Below are positions 7,522 to 16,891 of a stretch of DNA of 64,000 bases, piece after piece. The position numbers and the translations under genes are program-made. A model generated the notes under the pieces. It did not search any database and had not been told where the DNA came from. It saw nothing but the letters and a program-made list of their open reading frames with translations. The stretch comes from Bin55 sp965199895 (GTDB lineage: Bacteria; Pseudomonadota; Gammaproteobacteria; Pseudomonadales; Azotimanducaceae), in NCBI GenBank assembly GCA_965199895.1, contig CBDATJ010000010.1:1-64000 (forward strand), in the 5' to 3' direction. Position 1 is the stretch's first letter, and every line of letters starts with the position of its first letter.

Positions 7522-9296
7522 TGTCGGAAGCCATCACTGAATTACATGATGGTAGGCTCTACAGCTTAGACTTCTGCGACTATTACGCCGACGAAAACCC
7601 TGTTGATGAGTGTCAACGGGTCCACATCCAACCAGCACAATTGATTGGGAGAATGGGCCAATCTAGGACTTTTTCCATCTTTGAGTTTGGTTTTGGCGCA
7701 GGGGTGAACTTTTTGACTATTGCAGAAGAGTTTGTGCGATTATGTCCTAACAACTCTCGCTTACGTTTCATTAGTTGTGAACAGTTTCCACTTCCCATAG
7801 GGAGATTCAAAGAGGCCTGTCAAGAGTTTTTCGGATATTCCGAAATTGCAAAAGAGTTAGTTGCGGACTATCCTCCTCCTACGTCCGGTATCTACAGGCG
7901 ATTGTTTGCAAATGAGAAGATTGAACTGACACTGGTCTACAGTTCGATAGATCATGCTCTCCGTGAGTTCAAACTGCAAGATCAATTAGGAGTCGATGCC
8001 TGGATTCTGGATGGGTTTTCACCAGAGCGCAACCCTCAAATGTGGTCCGAATACTTGATGCAGACTGCTGCAGATTGCACCTTAAGAAATGGAACCGTGA
8101 CTTCATTTTCAGTAGCTGGTGAGGTCAGACGACGTTTGCAGAGAGTGGGATTTCAAGTCAATAAGGTCAACCAGACGGAGAGAAAAAGACACTCAACTTT
8201 GGGTACCAACCAACACCCAAGGTTTAACCCTAAATCTCCTCCGACCCGAGCTGCTGTGGTGGGTGGTGGTATTGCTGGTACATCGACAGCGCGAGCACTA
8301 GCTCGACGAGGAATCCAAACAACTATTTTCACACCGAGTGGACAGATTGCTGATGCAACTTCCGCAATCCCTGCTGCAATACTTCATGCTCGACTGAGTG
8401 CTAGTGCAGACTTTCAGCCGTATTTCAGAAACCAATCTTTCTTTTACTCACAGCCTTACCTTCGTAAATTCCCCGGCGTAACCGAGTGCGGAGCAATTCA
8501 GTTTGATAGTGAGCGTATGCCTAGCCAACGTTTGAAGGAGGTTGCTGTCGCTCTCGGAAGCGCTTGGACTCAATCAATCAATGCTGAGGAAGTGCAATCA
8601 ATTGCACAGGTATCTATAAATGAGAATCGTGGTGGAACCTTCTTCAGCAAATCTTGTAGTCTCAGTGGACATCTACTCTGCAAAAACCTAGCACAGCACC
8701 AGAACATTTACATCTCCTCTCCCAAACGTTGGACTCCTCATTCTTCGATTGACTCACCGGTAGTGTTTGCAACCGGTGCTAACACCGATGTTGCCGATCC
8801 CAATAACACATGGGAGCTCACCCGGATCGAAGGGCAAGCAAATGTGTTCTACCACCCATGGCATTCGTGGTCTCCGAAAGTTACATTACTGGATGACGGT
8901 TACATCACCCCATCGAATTCATTGTGCATGGTGGGTTCGACTTACGAATATCGTCCTTGGGAGCCAGGTCGAGCAACTGCAGTAAATCAAGAACGCATCA
9001 AATCTCTGTCTGGCTTAGCAGGATGGATTTCGCAGAATACATTCAGAGGAATTCGTGCTGTGACATCAGATCATGTTCCCATAGCGGGAAACTTCGACCA
9101 GCACAAATGGATTAATACTGGACATGGAAGCAGTGGCACCTCTTCAGCACCCTATTGTGGAGAAATCCTAGCGAGTCTCTTATGCGGTGAACTTGCACCT
9201 ATTTGGTGTGAGTATTTGGAGCTGCTCCATCCTAACCGTTTCGGCAAAAGACAGCTCAAAAGACCTAGTCCATTTCAAAAACAACGCACAACGTAA
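7521..9296 (+). CDS. mnmC: Bifunctional tRNA wobble-uridine modification enzyme MnmC
   Basis: Finishes 5-methylaminomethyl-2-thiouridine at position 34 of certain tRNAs. The C-terminal FAD oxidase demodifies cmnm5U to nm5U, and the N-terminal SAM methyltransferase makes mnm5U. The methyltransferase part shows FEFGFGAGVNFL and DAWILDGFSPERNPQMW. The oxidase part begins at the dinucleotide motif VVGGGIAGTSTA and contains RGIRAVTSDHVP and the closing GHGSSG. I chose GTG 7521 (591 residues) because it overlaps the upstream stop as TAGTG. The ATG at 7485 would overlap the upstream gene by 37 bp and adds 12 non-conserved residues. The length is below the E. coli 668 but both domains are complete. 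Confidence 0.9.
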   Translation: MSEAITELHDGRLYSLDFCDYYADENPVDECQRVHIQPAQLIGRMGQSRTFSIFEFGFGAGVNFLTIAEEFVRLCPNNSRLRFISCEQFPLPIGRFKEACQEFFGYSEIAKELVADYPPPTSGIYRRLFANEKIELTLVYSSIDHALREFKLQDQLGVDAWILDGFSPERNPQMWSEYLMQTAADCTLRNGTVTSFSVAGEVRRRLQRVGFQVNKVNQTERKRHSTLGTNQHPRFNPKSPPTRAAVVGGGIAGTSTARALARRGIQTTIFTPSGQIADATSAIPAAILHARLSASADFQPYFRNQSFFYSQPYLRKFPGVTECGAIQFDSERMPSQRLKEVAVALGSAWTQSINAEEVQSIAQVSINENRGGTFFSKSCSLSGHLLCKNLAQHQNIYISSPKRWTPHSSIDSPVVFATGANTDVADPNNTWELTRIEGQANVFYHPWHSWSPKVTLLDDGYITPSNSLCMVGSTYEYRPWEPGRATAVNQERIKSLSGLAGWISQNTFRGIRAVTSDHVPIAGNFDQHKWINTGHGSSGTSSAPYCGEILASLLCGELAPIWCEYLELLHPNRFGKRQLKRPSPFQKQRTT

Positions 9297-9378
9297 CTGA
9301 AACGAATATGTTTCACTCTGTAAACCAGCAAAATATCTCAATTAAATTTCAGCCAGCCCCGTCCTATTGGATTTCTAC

Positions 9379-9384
9379 GAGGAA
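9379..9384 (+). promoter_or_regulatory. Shine-Dalgarno site fixing the start of the peptide-binding protein
   Basis: GAGGAA lies 7 bases before ATG 9392. It decides between this start and the upstream ATG 9308, which has no ribosome-binding site and would bury the lipoprotein signal peptide 28 residues inside the protein. Confidence 0.75.
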
Positions 9385-9391
9385 CAGACTA

Positions 9392-11164
9392 ATGAAAATG
9401 ATCACTGGGATACTGTTTGCCACACTTCTACTTTTACTCTTGTCCGCATGTGGAGCACCCAATCAGCACAGTGATTCCGCAACCCAAGTAGACGATTCAA
9501 CTGCAGATGTCGATGAGTCAATGACTGAACTCAAACTCTTATATTGGCAAGCCCCTTCAACCATGAACCCTTATCTCAGCAGCGGAACGAAAGACATTGA
9601 AGCAGCTTCGGTCGTGGTCGAGCCACTCGCTCACTTCGACGTTGATGGAAACAGAGTGCCGATTCTTGCTGTGGAAATTCCTACCCACGAAAATGGTGGA
9701 ATCAGTGAAGATTACACTAGCATTACCTGGAAGCTAAGAGACGATATAGTTTGGTCGGACAGCTCAAAGTTCACAGCTAACGACGTTGTCTTTACCTGGG
9801 AATACTGTTCTCACGAAGAATTTGGTTGTACTGCATCTAACTTGTTCGACGATGTGGAAGCTGTCGTTGCAGTTGACGACTTTACCGTCCAAGTTAATTT
9901 CTACGGGCCCACTGCCTATCCCTATGGACCGTTCATCGGTTCGGTCTGCCCTATCCTTCAACGTGAACAATTTTCAGACTGCTTAGGACTGAAAGCACAG
10001 CAATGTACGAATGCAAACTTCAATCCAATAGGCACTGGTGCGTTTATGGTCGATGAATTCCGTGCAAACGATGTGATCACCTATGTTGCCAATCCTTTAT
10101 ATCGAGATCCCAACAAACCATTCTTCAAAAAGGTAACCCTTAAAGGCGGTGGTGATGTGACCTCTGCAGCACGAGCAGTGTTGCAAACCGGAGAGTTTGA
10201 TTTCGCATGGAACTTACAGGTTGAACCCGAAATTCTGCAAAACATGGCTGCAGCTGGCAAAGGTGAAATCCTTACCGGATTTGCTGCACAGGTAGAACGA
10301 ATAATCGTCAACCAAACTAACGCAGATCCTTCACTCCCCAAGGACCAACGCTCAGTCTATTTGAGTGGGAATAACCCCCATCCATTCCTTTCAGATTACG
10401 CTGTTCGTCGTGCTCTGTCGCTAGCTATTGATCGAAATGTGTTAGTTCAAACCGGATACGGAGTGGCTGGAAAACCCGGATGTAATGTCATCCCAGCACC
10501 TGAGAAATTTGTTTCTACTAGCAACGAAGAGTGCCAGGAACAAGATTTGGAAGAAGCTAACCGAATCCTTGATGAGGCAGGATGGATTCAGGGCAATGAT
10601 GGGATTAGAGAGAAAAATGGAGTTCGACTCAGCATGTTGTTCCAAACGTCAACTAACTCGGTACGCCAAGGAAACCAAACTTTCATCAAGCAAATGTGGG
10701 CACAAATCGGAGTAGAAACTGAACTTCGCAACATCGACGGTGCAGTGTTCTTTGGGGGAGATCCAGCCAGTCCGGACACACTCCAAAAATTTTTCGCAGA
10801 TGTCCAAATGTATACCAACAACTTTGAAGGAATCGATCCATCCAAATATGTAGAAGGTTGGAGATGTGAAGAAGCTCCCGGCCCCGACAATCAATGGTTA
10901 GGGCAGAACACCTCCAGAGGTTGCTCCGCAGAATATGATGCTCTGGTTTTGAAACTACAAGCAACTTTCGATCCCGACGAAAGAGTTGAAATCATCAAAC
11001 AACTCAACGATATGGTGATTCAAAACTATTGGGAAATTCCGCTGATCCATCGTGCGAGAGTCTCGGCGCGATCTACAACCCTGAAAGGGTTTGAGCTGAA
11101 TGGATGGGACTCTGAACTCTGGACTATTGCTGACTGGTATCGTGAGGAAGCAACTACGGACTAG
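9392..11164 (+). CDS. Peptide/solute ABC transporter substrate-binding lipoprotein (SBP family 5)
   Basis: A 590-residue periplasmic binding protein of the DppA/OppA family. The signal peptide ends in lipobox LSAC with Cys20, so it is a lipoprotein held at the membrane. Family 5 features are MNPYL near residue 45, WKLRDDIVWSDSSKFTANDVVFTWEY and NPIGTGAFMV. RRALSLAIDRN, EANRILDEAGW and ELRNIDGAVFF are also present. It should bind oligopeptides or a similar solute and deliver it to the two permeases that follow directly. The ligand cannot be told from sequence. The start is chosen from the GAGGAA site and signal peptide. Confidence 0.9.
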   Translation: MKMITGILFATLLLLLLSACGAPNQHSDSATQVDDSTADVDESMTELKLLYWQAPSTMNPYLSSGTKDIEAASVVVEPLAHFDVDGNRVPILAVEIPTHENGGISEDYTSITWKLRDDIVWSDSSKFTANDVVFTWEYCSHEEFGCTASNLFDDVEAVVAVDDFTVQVNFYGPTAYPYGPFIGSVCPILQREQFSDCLGLKAQQCTNANFNPIGTGAFMVDEFRANDVITYVANPLYRDPNKPFFKKVTLKGGGDVTSAARAVLQTGEFDFAWNLQVEPEILQNMAAAGKGEILTGFAAQVERIIVNQTNADPSLPKDQRSVYLSGNNPHPFLSDYAVRRALSLAIDRNVLVQTGYGVAGKPGCNVIPAPEKFVSTSNEECQEQDLEEANRILDEAGWIQGNDGIREKNGVRLSMLFQTSTNSVRQGNQTFIKQMWAQIGVETELRNIDGAVFFGGDPASPDTLQKFFADVQMYTNNFEGIDPSKYVEGWRCEEAPGPDNQWLGQNTSRGCSAEYDALVLKLQATFDPDERVEIIKQLNDMVIQNYWEIPLIHRARVSARSTTLKGFELNGWDSELWTIADWYREEATTD

Positions 11165-11192
11165 TCACACGATGAGCTAACAGCTCTGTCTC

Positions 11193-12206
11193 ATGTTTAA
11201 ATATCTCTCCAAGCGACTGTTGTTTGCAGTTCCTACGCTGCTTGTAATCAGTTTTGTCATCTTTATTCTCCTAGAGATGTCTCCTACCGACCCTACCAGT
11301 GGTTTACCCGAAACCATTCCCCAAGAAACAAGAGAAAAAATTCGCGAGGCTTTAGGGGTCAACAAACCTGTTCACATCAAATACCTCAAATGGCTCGAGC
11401 AATCGTTTATCAATGAACCGCTCAATCTGATTGAGCAGATGTTTGATATCAAGATTGGAGATTCGGAGAATCGAGTCCGATTGCTCTCGTATCAATCAAG
11501 GGCACCCGTCGTTGATCAAATTGTTGAACGGTTGCCACAAACACTCTGGGTGGTTGGACTATCCTATGTGGTAGGAATACTCATCGCTCTGCCCATTGGG
11601 GTGATTTCAGCATACAAACAGTACAGTTGGTTCGACCAAATAGGAACGTTTATTTCGATGGTCGGCTTTTCGGTTCCAACGTTTTTTACAGGGCTGGTTG
11701 CCATCATCATCTTTAGTGTTGGTCTCAGTTGGTTGCCGTCGATATACGACACAACTCACGAAGTCACAGACCTGCCAAGTTTTTGGTTCCAAGTGAAGCA
11801 AATGTTCATGCCTGTGATGGTATTGGCGTTCTACAACGCTGCGCAATTGAGTCGGTTCATGCGAGCTTCGGTATTGGAAAACCTAAACCAAGATTACGTC
11901 AGAACAGCACGTGCTAAAGGTCTCAGAGACCGCGCTATCTTGACTGGGCACATTTTGCGCAATAGCCTATTGCCGGTGGTCACCATGATTGCACTGGGTG
12001 TTCCCACTATCTTCAGCGGTGCCATTATTACCGAACAAATTTTTAGAGTTAACGGATTAGGTGCTATGTTGATTGGTGCCATCCAGAGTGCAGATCTACC
12101 GGTAGTTCAGACGCTGACATTTGTGTTTGCTGTACTGATCGTACTTTTTAATCTCATAGCAGATCTCCTCTATGCCTTGCTCGATCCAAGAATCAAGTAC
12201 ACTTGA
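11193..12206 (+). CDS. Peptide ABC transporter permease, DppB/OppB type
   Basis: A 337-residue inner-membrane permease. The N-terminal motif KYLSKRLLFAVPTLLVISFVIF and a periplasmic loop of about 90 residues are followed by five further membrane spans. The EAA loop that docks the ATPase is seen as RTARAKGLRDRAILTGHILRNSLLPV. It ends GLLYALLDPRIKY-like (LLYALLDPRIKY), typical of the family. It lies 28 bp after the binding protein and overlaps the next permease by TTGA. No ATP-binding subunit is encoded nearby. Confidence 0.9.
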   Translation: MFKYLSKRLLFAVPTLLVISFVIFILLEMSPTDPTSGLPETIPQETREKIREALGVNKPVHIKYLKWLEQSFINEPLNLIEQMFDIKIGDSENRVRLLSYQSRAPVVDQIVERLPQTLWVVGLSYVVGILIALPIGVISAYKQYSWFDQIGTFISMVGFSVPTFFTGLVAIIIFSVGLSWLPSIYDTTHEVTDLPSFWFQVKQMFMPVMVLAFYNAAQLSRFMRASVLENLNQDYVRTARAKGLRDRAILTGHILRNSLLPVVTMIALGVPTIFSGAIITEQIFRVNGLGAMLIGAIQSADLPVVQTLTFVFAVLIVLFNLIADLLYALLDPRIKYT

Positions 12207-13147
12207 AAACGATGGCAGTTAAAGGACTCGTAAGTTCAGAAACAACCTTGCAAGGTGCTCGGGAACATCCTTCACCATGGATGATTGTCTGGATCGCTCT
12301 GCTCAGACACCGCGGTGCCATGATCGGTGCTGGTGTTTTCTTGTTTATGGTGTTAGCGGTCATTTTCGGGCCATTCATTTACACCACTAATCCTGGCTTT
12401 GCAGACTTTTCTGCTACCAATCTCGCTCCCTCCTGGTCTCATCCGTTGGGTACCGACAACATCGGGCGAGACATGCTTGCGCAAATGCTCTCAGGAGGTC
12501 GTATTGCACTAGCGGTTGGATTTGCTGCCATGGTTCTCTCACTGGTCGTAGGAACCGCAATTGGAGTATTAGCAGGTTACTACAAACAATTAGACGGGCC
12601 ACTGATGAGGCTGACCGATCTATTCTTGGCTCTGCCGTTACTACCATTGCTCTTGGTCATTATTACCTTATTCCGCGATCCATTGAGAGCAACTTTTGGT
12701 CCAGAGATGGGGATCTTTTTCCTCATTGTGTTTGTCATTGGGATAACCAGTTGGATGCAGACAGCACGGATTGTTCGTGGTGAAACGCTAGCAGTCAAAC
12801 AGCGTGAATTTGTTCTTGCTGCAAAGAGTATCGGAACCTCCGGCTTGCACATCATCATGACTCATATCTTGCCGAATATCTTGAGTCCCATCATGGTTTC
12901 TGCAACTCTAGGGATCGCTAATGCGATCATCACTGAGTCGACGCTGTCGTTCTTGGGGCTCGGGTTCCCGCCCGACTTCCCCACCTGGGGCCGACTACTG
13001 TATGATGGCTCGGGATTTATCGAGATCTCTCCTTTACGGGTCATATTGCCCGGGCTTGCAATCTCTCTTACTGTGTTGAGTGTGAACTACATTGGCGATG
13101 CACTCCGGGATGCGATAGACCCCCGGGTACAAAAAGAGTCCACTTAG
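12203..13147 (+). CDS. Peptide ABC transporter permease, DppC/OppC type
   Basis: The second inner-membrane subunit, 314 residues. The DppC N-terminal span (RHRGAMIGAGVFLFMVLAVIFG), the HPLGTDNIGRDMLA motif and the EAA loop (LAAKSIGTSGLHIIMTHILPN) are present. So is FLGLGFPPDFPTWGRLL, diagnostic of the family. The C-terminal LRDAIDPR is seen. Either TTG 12203, overlapping the preceding stop, or ATG 12212 could start it. The genes for DppD/DppF-type ATPases expected next are absent; the following gene is miaB. Confidence 0.9.
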   Translation: MKTMAVKGLVSSETTLQGAREHPSPWMIVWIALLRHRGAMIGAGVFLFMVLAVIFGPFIYTTNPGFADFSATNLAPSWSHPLGTDNIGRDMLAQMLSGGRIALAVGFAAMVLSLVVGTAIGVLAGYYKQLDGPLMRLTDLFLALPLLPLLLVIITLFRDPLRATFGPEMGIFFLIVFVIGITSWMQTARIVRGETLAVKQREFVLAAKSIGTSGLHIIMTHILPNILSPIMVSATLGIANAIITESTLSFLGLGFPPDFPTWGRLLYDGSGFIEISPLRVILPGLAISLTVLSVNYIGDALRDAIDPRVQKEST

Positions 13148-13261
13148 GTTTCTCCCATTAGGACTACTTGGTTTAATAGTCCGTCGAATGAACGGATGGA
13201 CCAGAATTAAAATTCAAACCCACTTGCTTTCTGTTCAATTTCCGATTCGATCTATATTCCT

Positions 13262-14572
13262 GTGAGACTCTTTGTCAAAACATACGGTTGCCAAATGAAC
13301 GACTACGATTCGTCGCGCATTTGTGATCTGTTGGAGTCAAGCCACAACGCAACTAAAGCAGAACAGCCAAGCGAAGCTGACGTAATCTTGTTGAATACCT
13401 GCTCAATTCGAGAGAAAGCACAAGAGAAAGTCTTTCACGAATTAGGTCGGTACAAGAAACTCAAGCAAGTCAATCAAGATTTGCTCATTGGAGTGGGAGG
13501 TTGTGTCGCTTCACAAGAAGGAAGTGCAATTTCGAAACGTGCACCTTATGTTGACTTAGTCTTCGGGCCGCAAACCCTTCATCGACTACCCGAGATGATA
13601 GAGGAAGCTCGAAACACAGGTAAATCTGTGGTCAACATTGACTTCCCAGCAATTGAGAAATTTGACAAATTACCGACTCCCCACGCTAGTGGAGTCAGCG
13701 CTTATGTCTCAATCATGGAAGGATGTAGTAAGTTCTGCACTTTTTGTGTTGTACCCTATACTCGCGGACCAGAGGTTAGTAGACCGGTCACCGATGTGAT
13801 GAGAGAAGTCGTCGCTCTGGTATCTCAAGGCGTTCGTGAAATTCATTTTCTGGGACAAAACGTCAATGCTTATCGAGGTGAATTTCAAGGAGGTCATGCT
13901 GACCTCGCCGAGTTGATTTACTACGCATCAAAAATTGATGAAGTCAATCGAATTCGATACACGACTTCACACCCTGTTGAATTATCAGAAACGCTTATAG
14001 ATGCGTATGCTTCTATCCCCGAATTAGTCAGCCACCTGCACTTACCCATTCAATCGGGTTCAGATCGGATTCTTGCGAGAATGAAACGTGGACACACCGT
14101 ACTGGAATACAAATCCAAAGTTCGGAAATTGCGAAAATTAAGACATGATATCGCGCTTTCGTCAGACTTTATCGTTGGATTCCCCGGTGAAACAGATGCA
14201 GATTTTGAAGCAACCATGAACGTAGTCATAGATCTCAACTACGACCTATCATTCAGCTTCATCTATAGTGCTCGTCCGGGAACACCTGCTGCATCTATGG
14301 AAGATGTGACGACCAAAGAAGAAAAACACGAACGACTGAACCGTCTCCAAGCACAACTTCGCAAACAAGCGGATGCACATGCCAGAAATATGCTAGGAAC
14401 CACCCAGAGAGTGCTAGTAACCGGTCAGTCGAGTCGTAGCGCAGAAACAGTTCAAGGAAGAACTGAAAACAATCGCATTGTTCACTTCAAAGCACAAGAT
14501 GTTTGTGGTACTTTTGCAGACGTGAAAATTACTGAAGCCCTACCCAACTCACTTCGAGGGGAACTGATTTAA
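13262..14572 (+). CDS. miaB: tRNA-2-methylthio-N6-dimethylallyladenosine synthase MiaB
   Basis: A radical-SAM methylthiotransferase that converts i6A37 of tRNAs to ms2i6A37. It has 436 residues. The N-terminal UPF0004 domain carries cluster cysteines 10 (KTYGCQMN), 47 (NTCSIR) and 81 (GGCVAS). The radical-SAM CxxxCxxC motif is at Cys155, 159 and 162 (EGCSKFCTFCVVPYTRG). A TRAM domain forms about the last 65 residues. The start is GTG 13262, directly before the conserved MRLFVKTYGC. The usual neighbours ybeZ/ybeY are not here. It converges with serA with 14 bp between stops. Confidence 0.95.
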   Translation: MRLFVKTYGCQMNDYDSSRICDLLESSHNATKAEQPSEADVILLNTCSIREKAQEKVFHELGRYKKLKQVNQDLLIGVGGCVASQEGSAISKRAPYVDLVFGPQTLHRLPEMIEEARNTGKSVVNIDFPAIEKFDKLPTPHASGVSAYVSIMEGCSKFCTFCVVPYTRGPEVSRPVTDVMREVVALVSQGVREIHFLGQNVNAYRGEFQGGHADLAELIYYASKIDEVNRIRYTTSHPVELSETLIDAYASIPELVSHLHLPIQSGSDRILARMKRGHTVLEYKSKVRKLRKLRHDIALSSDFIVGFPGETDADFEATMNVVIDLNYDLSFSFIYSARPGTPAASMEDVTTKEEKHERLNRLQAQLRKQADAHARNMLGTTQRVLVTGQSSRSAETVQGRTENNRIVHFKAQDVCGTFADVKITEALPNSLRGELI

Positions 14573-14586
14573 ACCGACTCACAGAG

Positions 14587-15777
14587 CTAGGTCGGATGTC
14601 CTAAGACTCTCACATTGATTAAGTTGTGAACGCTTCTTAACTCATCCAGTACACCGTCACTGGGATCCTTGTCTAAATCCATCAAGTTATAGGCAACTTC
14701 ACCACGGCTTCGATTGGTCATGTCTACCACATTCACCCCCTCTCTGGCAAGAATAGAGAGCACCATGCTAAGAATCCCGGGCAAATTCCAGTTGGTCACC
14801 GCAAGCCGATAGTGCTCACTTCGCTCTAGACTGACATGTGGAAAATTGACTGCATTACGAATATTTCCATCTGCCAAAAATGACATGAGCTGAGAGATAG
14901 CCATCACCGCACAATTGGTCTCAGCTTCTTCCGTGCTAGCACCAAGATGCGGAGTAACAAAGATACCTGGCTGATTGGCATACTCGCTCTTGGGAAAATC
15001 AACGAAATATTTCGATAATTTTCCTTTGGAGATTGCATCAATCACTGCACCCGAATCTACTATCTCAGAGCGTGCATAGTTAACCAATACAGTGCTGGGT
15101 TGACACACTGAAAGCAGTTCGGCATTCACTAAGTTTTCGTTAATTTTTTCAGCTGGGACATGTAACGAAATGAACTCTGATTGAGAAAAAAGTTCTTGAA
15201 TATCATCCACGATACCCACCTGCCCGGTTAAACGGTTGAGTGCGGGTGGGGTGAGATAGGGATCAAATCCGAGTACTCGCATTCCGAGCGAAACTGCAGC
15301 TGTCGCGACAATTGAACCAATGGCACCTAAACCAACCACTCCTAGCACGCGACCTGATAATTCTCGTCCGGCAAACTTCTTCTTTGCAAACTCTACCTTC
15401 TTCGAATATGCTTCATGCGTGAGATCTTGAGAGAGTTGTCGAACAAATTCCACGCCACCAGTAATGTCGCGAGCAGAGAGCAAAAGAGAGCAAACCACGA
15501 GCTCTTTAACAGAGTTAGCATTGGCACCGGGTGCATTAAAAACCACGATCCCTCTTTGAGTACACTCCTTTACGGGAATATTGTTGACCCCGGCACCCGC
15601 TCGTGCGATCGCAAGCAACTCAGAGTTGAGGTCACAGGGACCTAATTTGTGGCTTCTCAACACAATCGCATCCGGTTTTTTGTATTCAGGTCCGACCTGA
15701 TATTGGTCGGCTGTCAACAATTTCAAACCGTTCTGTGCGATTTTGTTGAAGGTACGGATGCGATATTTGGATCCCAA
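14587..15777 (-). CDS. serA: D-3-phosphoglycerate dehydrogenase with C-terminal ACT domain
   Basis: Oxidises 3-phosphoglycerate to 3-phosphohydroxypyruvate with NAD, the first step of serine synthesis. It has 396 residues. The substrate domain contains RAGAGVNNIPV and the nucleotide-binding domain the GLGAIGSIVA motif. Catalytic residues are in NYARSEIVDSGAV, LGASTEEAE (ATPHLGAST with the catalytic His) and an Asp/Glu-rich hinge. The C-terminal segment from about residue 320 has the ACT-domain pattern (GILSMVLSILAREGVNVVDMTNRSRG) used for serine feedback in the family. The length fits the short bacterial type (about 390), lacking the intervening domain of long forms. Confidence 0.92.
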   Translation of the reverse strand: MGSKYRIRTFNKIAQNGLKLLTADQYQVGPEYKKPDAIVLRSHKLGPCDLNSELLAIARAGAGVNNIPVKECTQRGIVVFNAPGANANSVKELVVCSLLLSARDITGGVEFVRQLSQDLTHEAYSKKVEFAKKKFAGRELSGRVLGVVGLGAIGSIVATAAVSLGMRVLGFDPYLTPPALNRLTGQVGIVDDIQELFSQSEFISLHVPAEKINENLVNAELLSVCQPSTVLVNYARSEIVDSGAVIDAISKGKLSKYFVDFPKSEYANQPGIFVTPHLGASTEEAETNCAVMAISQLMSFLADGNIRNAVNFPHVSLERSEHYRLAVTNWNLPGILSMVLSILAREGVNVVDMTNRSRGEVAYNLMDLDKDPSDGVLDELRSVHNLINVRVLGHPT

Positions 15778-15820
15778 GTTGGTGTCCTCCGTTTATTGAT
15801 TCAGTGAGCAACGCTGAACG

Positions 15821-16891
15821 TCAAGAGCGAGCCACTCGATCAATCTCCTCAATGATCATCTGGGTACTGTCAATTATGGGAAATGTTTGCAGTTGCTCTC
15901 GCCACTGGTCGAGATTTTGATGGATTTCATCCACTCGAGACAAAAACTGCTGTTTTTCGAGTTGTTCCTCTAGTAGAACTGAGCTCCATCCATGGTTTGC
16001 TGCGTAATCGGCATTTTCGATTTGGTCGCCTCTACTCTTCGTCAATGGTAATGGAATTAATAAGTGTGGTTTGCGCAAGGTCAGCAGCTCGTACAAAGCA
16101 TTTGCCCCTGACCGAGAAATCACTAAGTCAGCACAGGCAAGAACGTCTCCCCACTGTTCGTTCAGAAACTCAAACTGTTTATATCGTTGAAATCCTTCGA
16201 GATGTGAATCTAAATGGCCCGGACCACAGACATGGACGACAAAGAACTTCTCTGTCAACGATTCGATAGTCTCTCTGATCACCTTGTTGATCGCTTCTGC
16301 CCCTAAACTGCCTCCGACGACCACAATCACTTTCTCTTGAGTTCCCACGCCCAACCACTCGCGTCCTCTACGTGCATCACCGTTTAACAAATCTATTCGT
16401 ACGGGCGTACCCGTTGTTATCACTCTAGTTGCTTTGATTGTTGTATTGGCAAAGTTGACACACAGGGTTTTCACAAATGGAGTGTAAAGTCTTGTCGCCA
16501 ATCCAGGTGTCCTATCCGATTCATGCGCCACTACCGGAATCCTGAGTATCCATGCTGCGAATACCACCGGAAACGCAACATACCCTCCCTTCGCAAACAC
16601 AGCATGAGGTCGTGTCCGCGCCAGAATCCACAAAGACTGCAGGATACCTATGGGAACCTTGAACGCATCAATGAGATTTTGGAATGAAATGTATCGTCGT
16701 AACTTACCCGTGGTGATCGCAACAAAGTCTATGTTCCAATCTGCAATCAGTCGTTGTTCCAACCCACTTCTAGAGCCGATAAAGGTGACTGAATCTCCAC
16801 GATGTACCAATTTTTCGACCACGCGCTTACTGGGGATAACGTGACCAGCGGTGCCACCACCGGTAACCACCATCTTCTTTGGTGTACTCAA
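15821..16891 (-). CDS. murG: MurG-type UDP-GlcNAc:lipid I N-acetylglucosaminyltransferase, firmicute-like
   Basis: Adds GlcNAc to lipid I to make lipid II, the peptidoglycan precursor, at the inner face of the membrane. It has 356 residues. The N-terminal Rossmann domain starts VVTGGGTAGHVIP. Further motifs are SGKLRRY, VFAKGGYVAFPVV, HESDRTPGLATRL and the donor-site VVVGGSLGAEAIN. The layout, especially SGKLRRYI and HESD.TPGLA, matches the MurG variant common in Bacillus/Clostridium rather than the GGTGGHVFPGL form of enteric MurG. It sits beside hda and not in a dcw cluster, which suggests acquisition or a second copy. The start is TTG 16891 (overlapping hda's stop) or ATG 16873. Confidence 0.85.
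   Translation of the reverse strand: MSTPKKMVVTGGGTAGHVIPSKRVVEKLVHRGDSVTFIGSRSGLEQRLIADWNIDFVAITTGKLRRYISFQNLIDAFKVPIGILQSLWILARTRPHAVFAKGGYVAFPVVFAAWILRIPVVAHESDRTPGLATRLYTPFVKTLCVNFANTTIKATRVITTGTPVRIDLLNGDARRGREWLGVGTQEKVIVVVGGSLGAEAINKVIRETIESLTEKFFVVHVCGPGHLDSHLEGFQRYKQFEFLNEQWGDVLACADLVISRSGANALYELLTLRKPHLLIPLPLTKSRGDQIENADYAANHGWSSVLLEEQLEKQQFLSRVDEIHQNLDQWREQLQTFPIIDSTQMIIEEIDRVARS

Noticed and set aside
9308..9391. ATG 9308 as start of the peptide-binding protein
   Set aside because: It would bury the lipoprotein signal; ATG 9392 has GAGGAA at the right distance.
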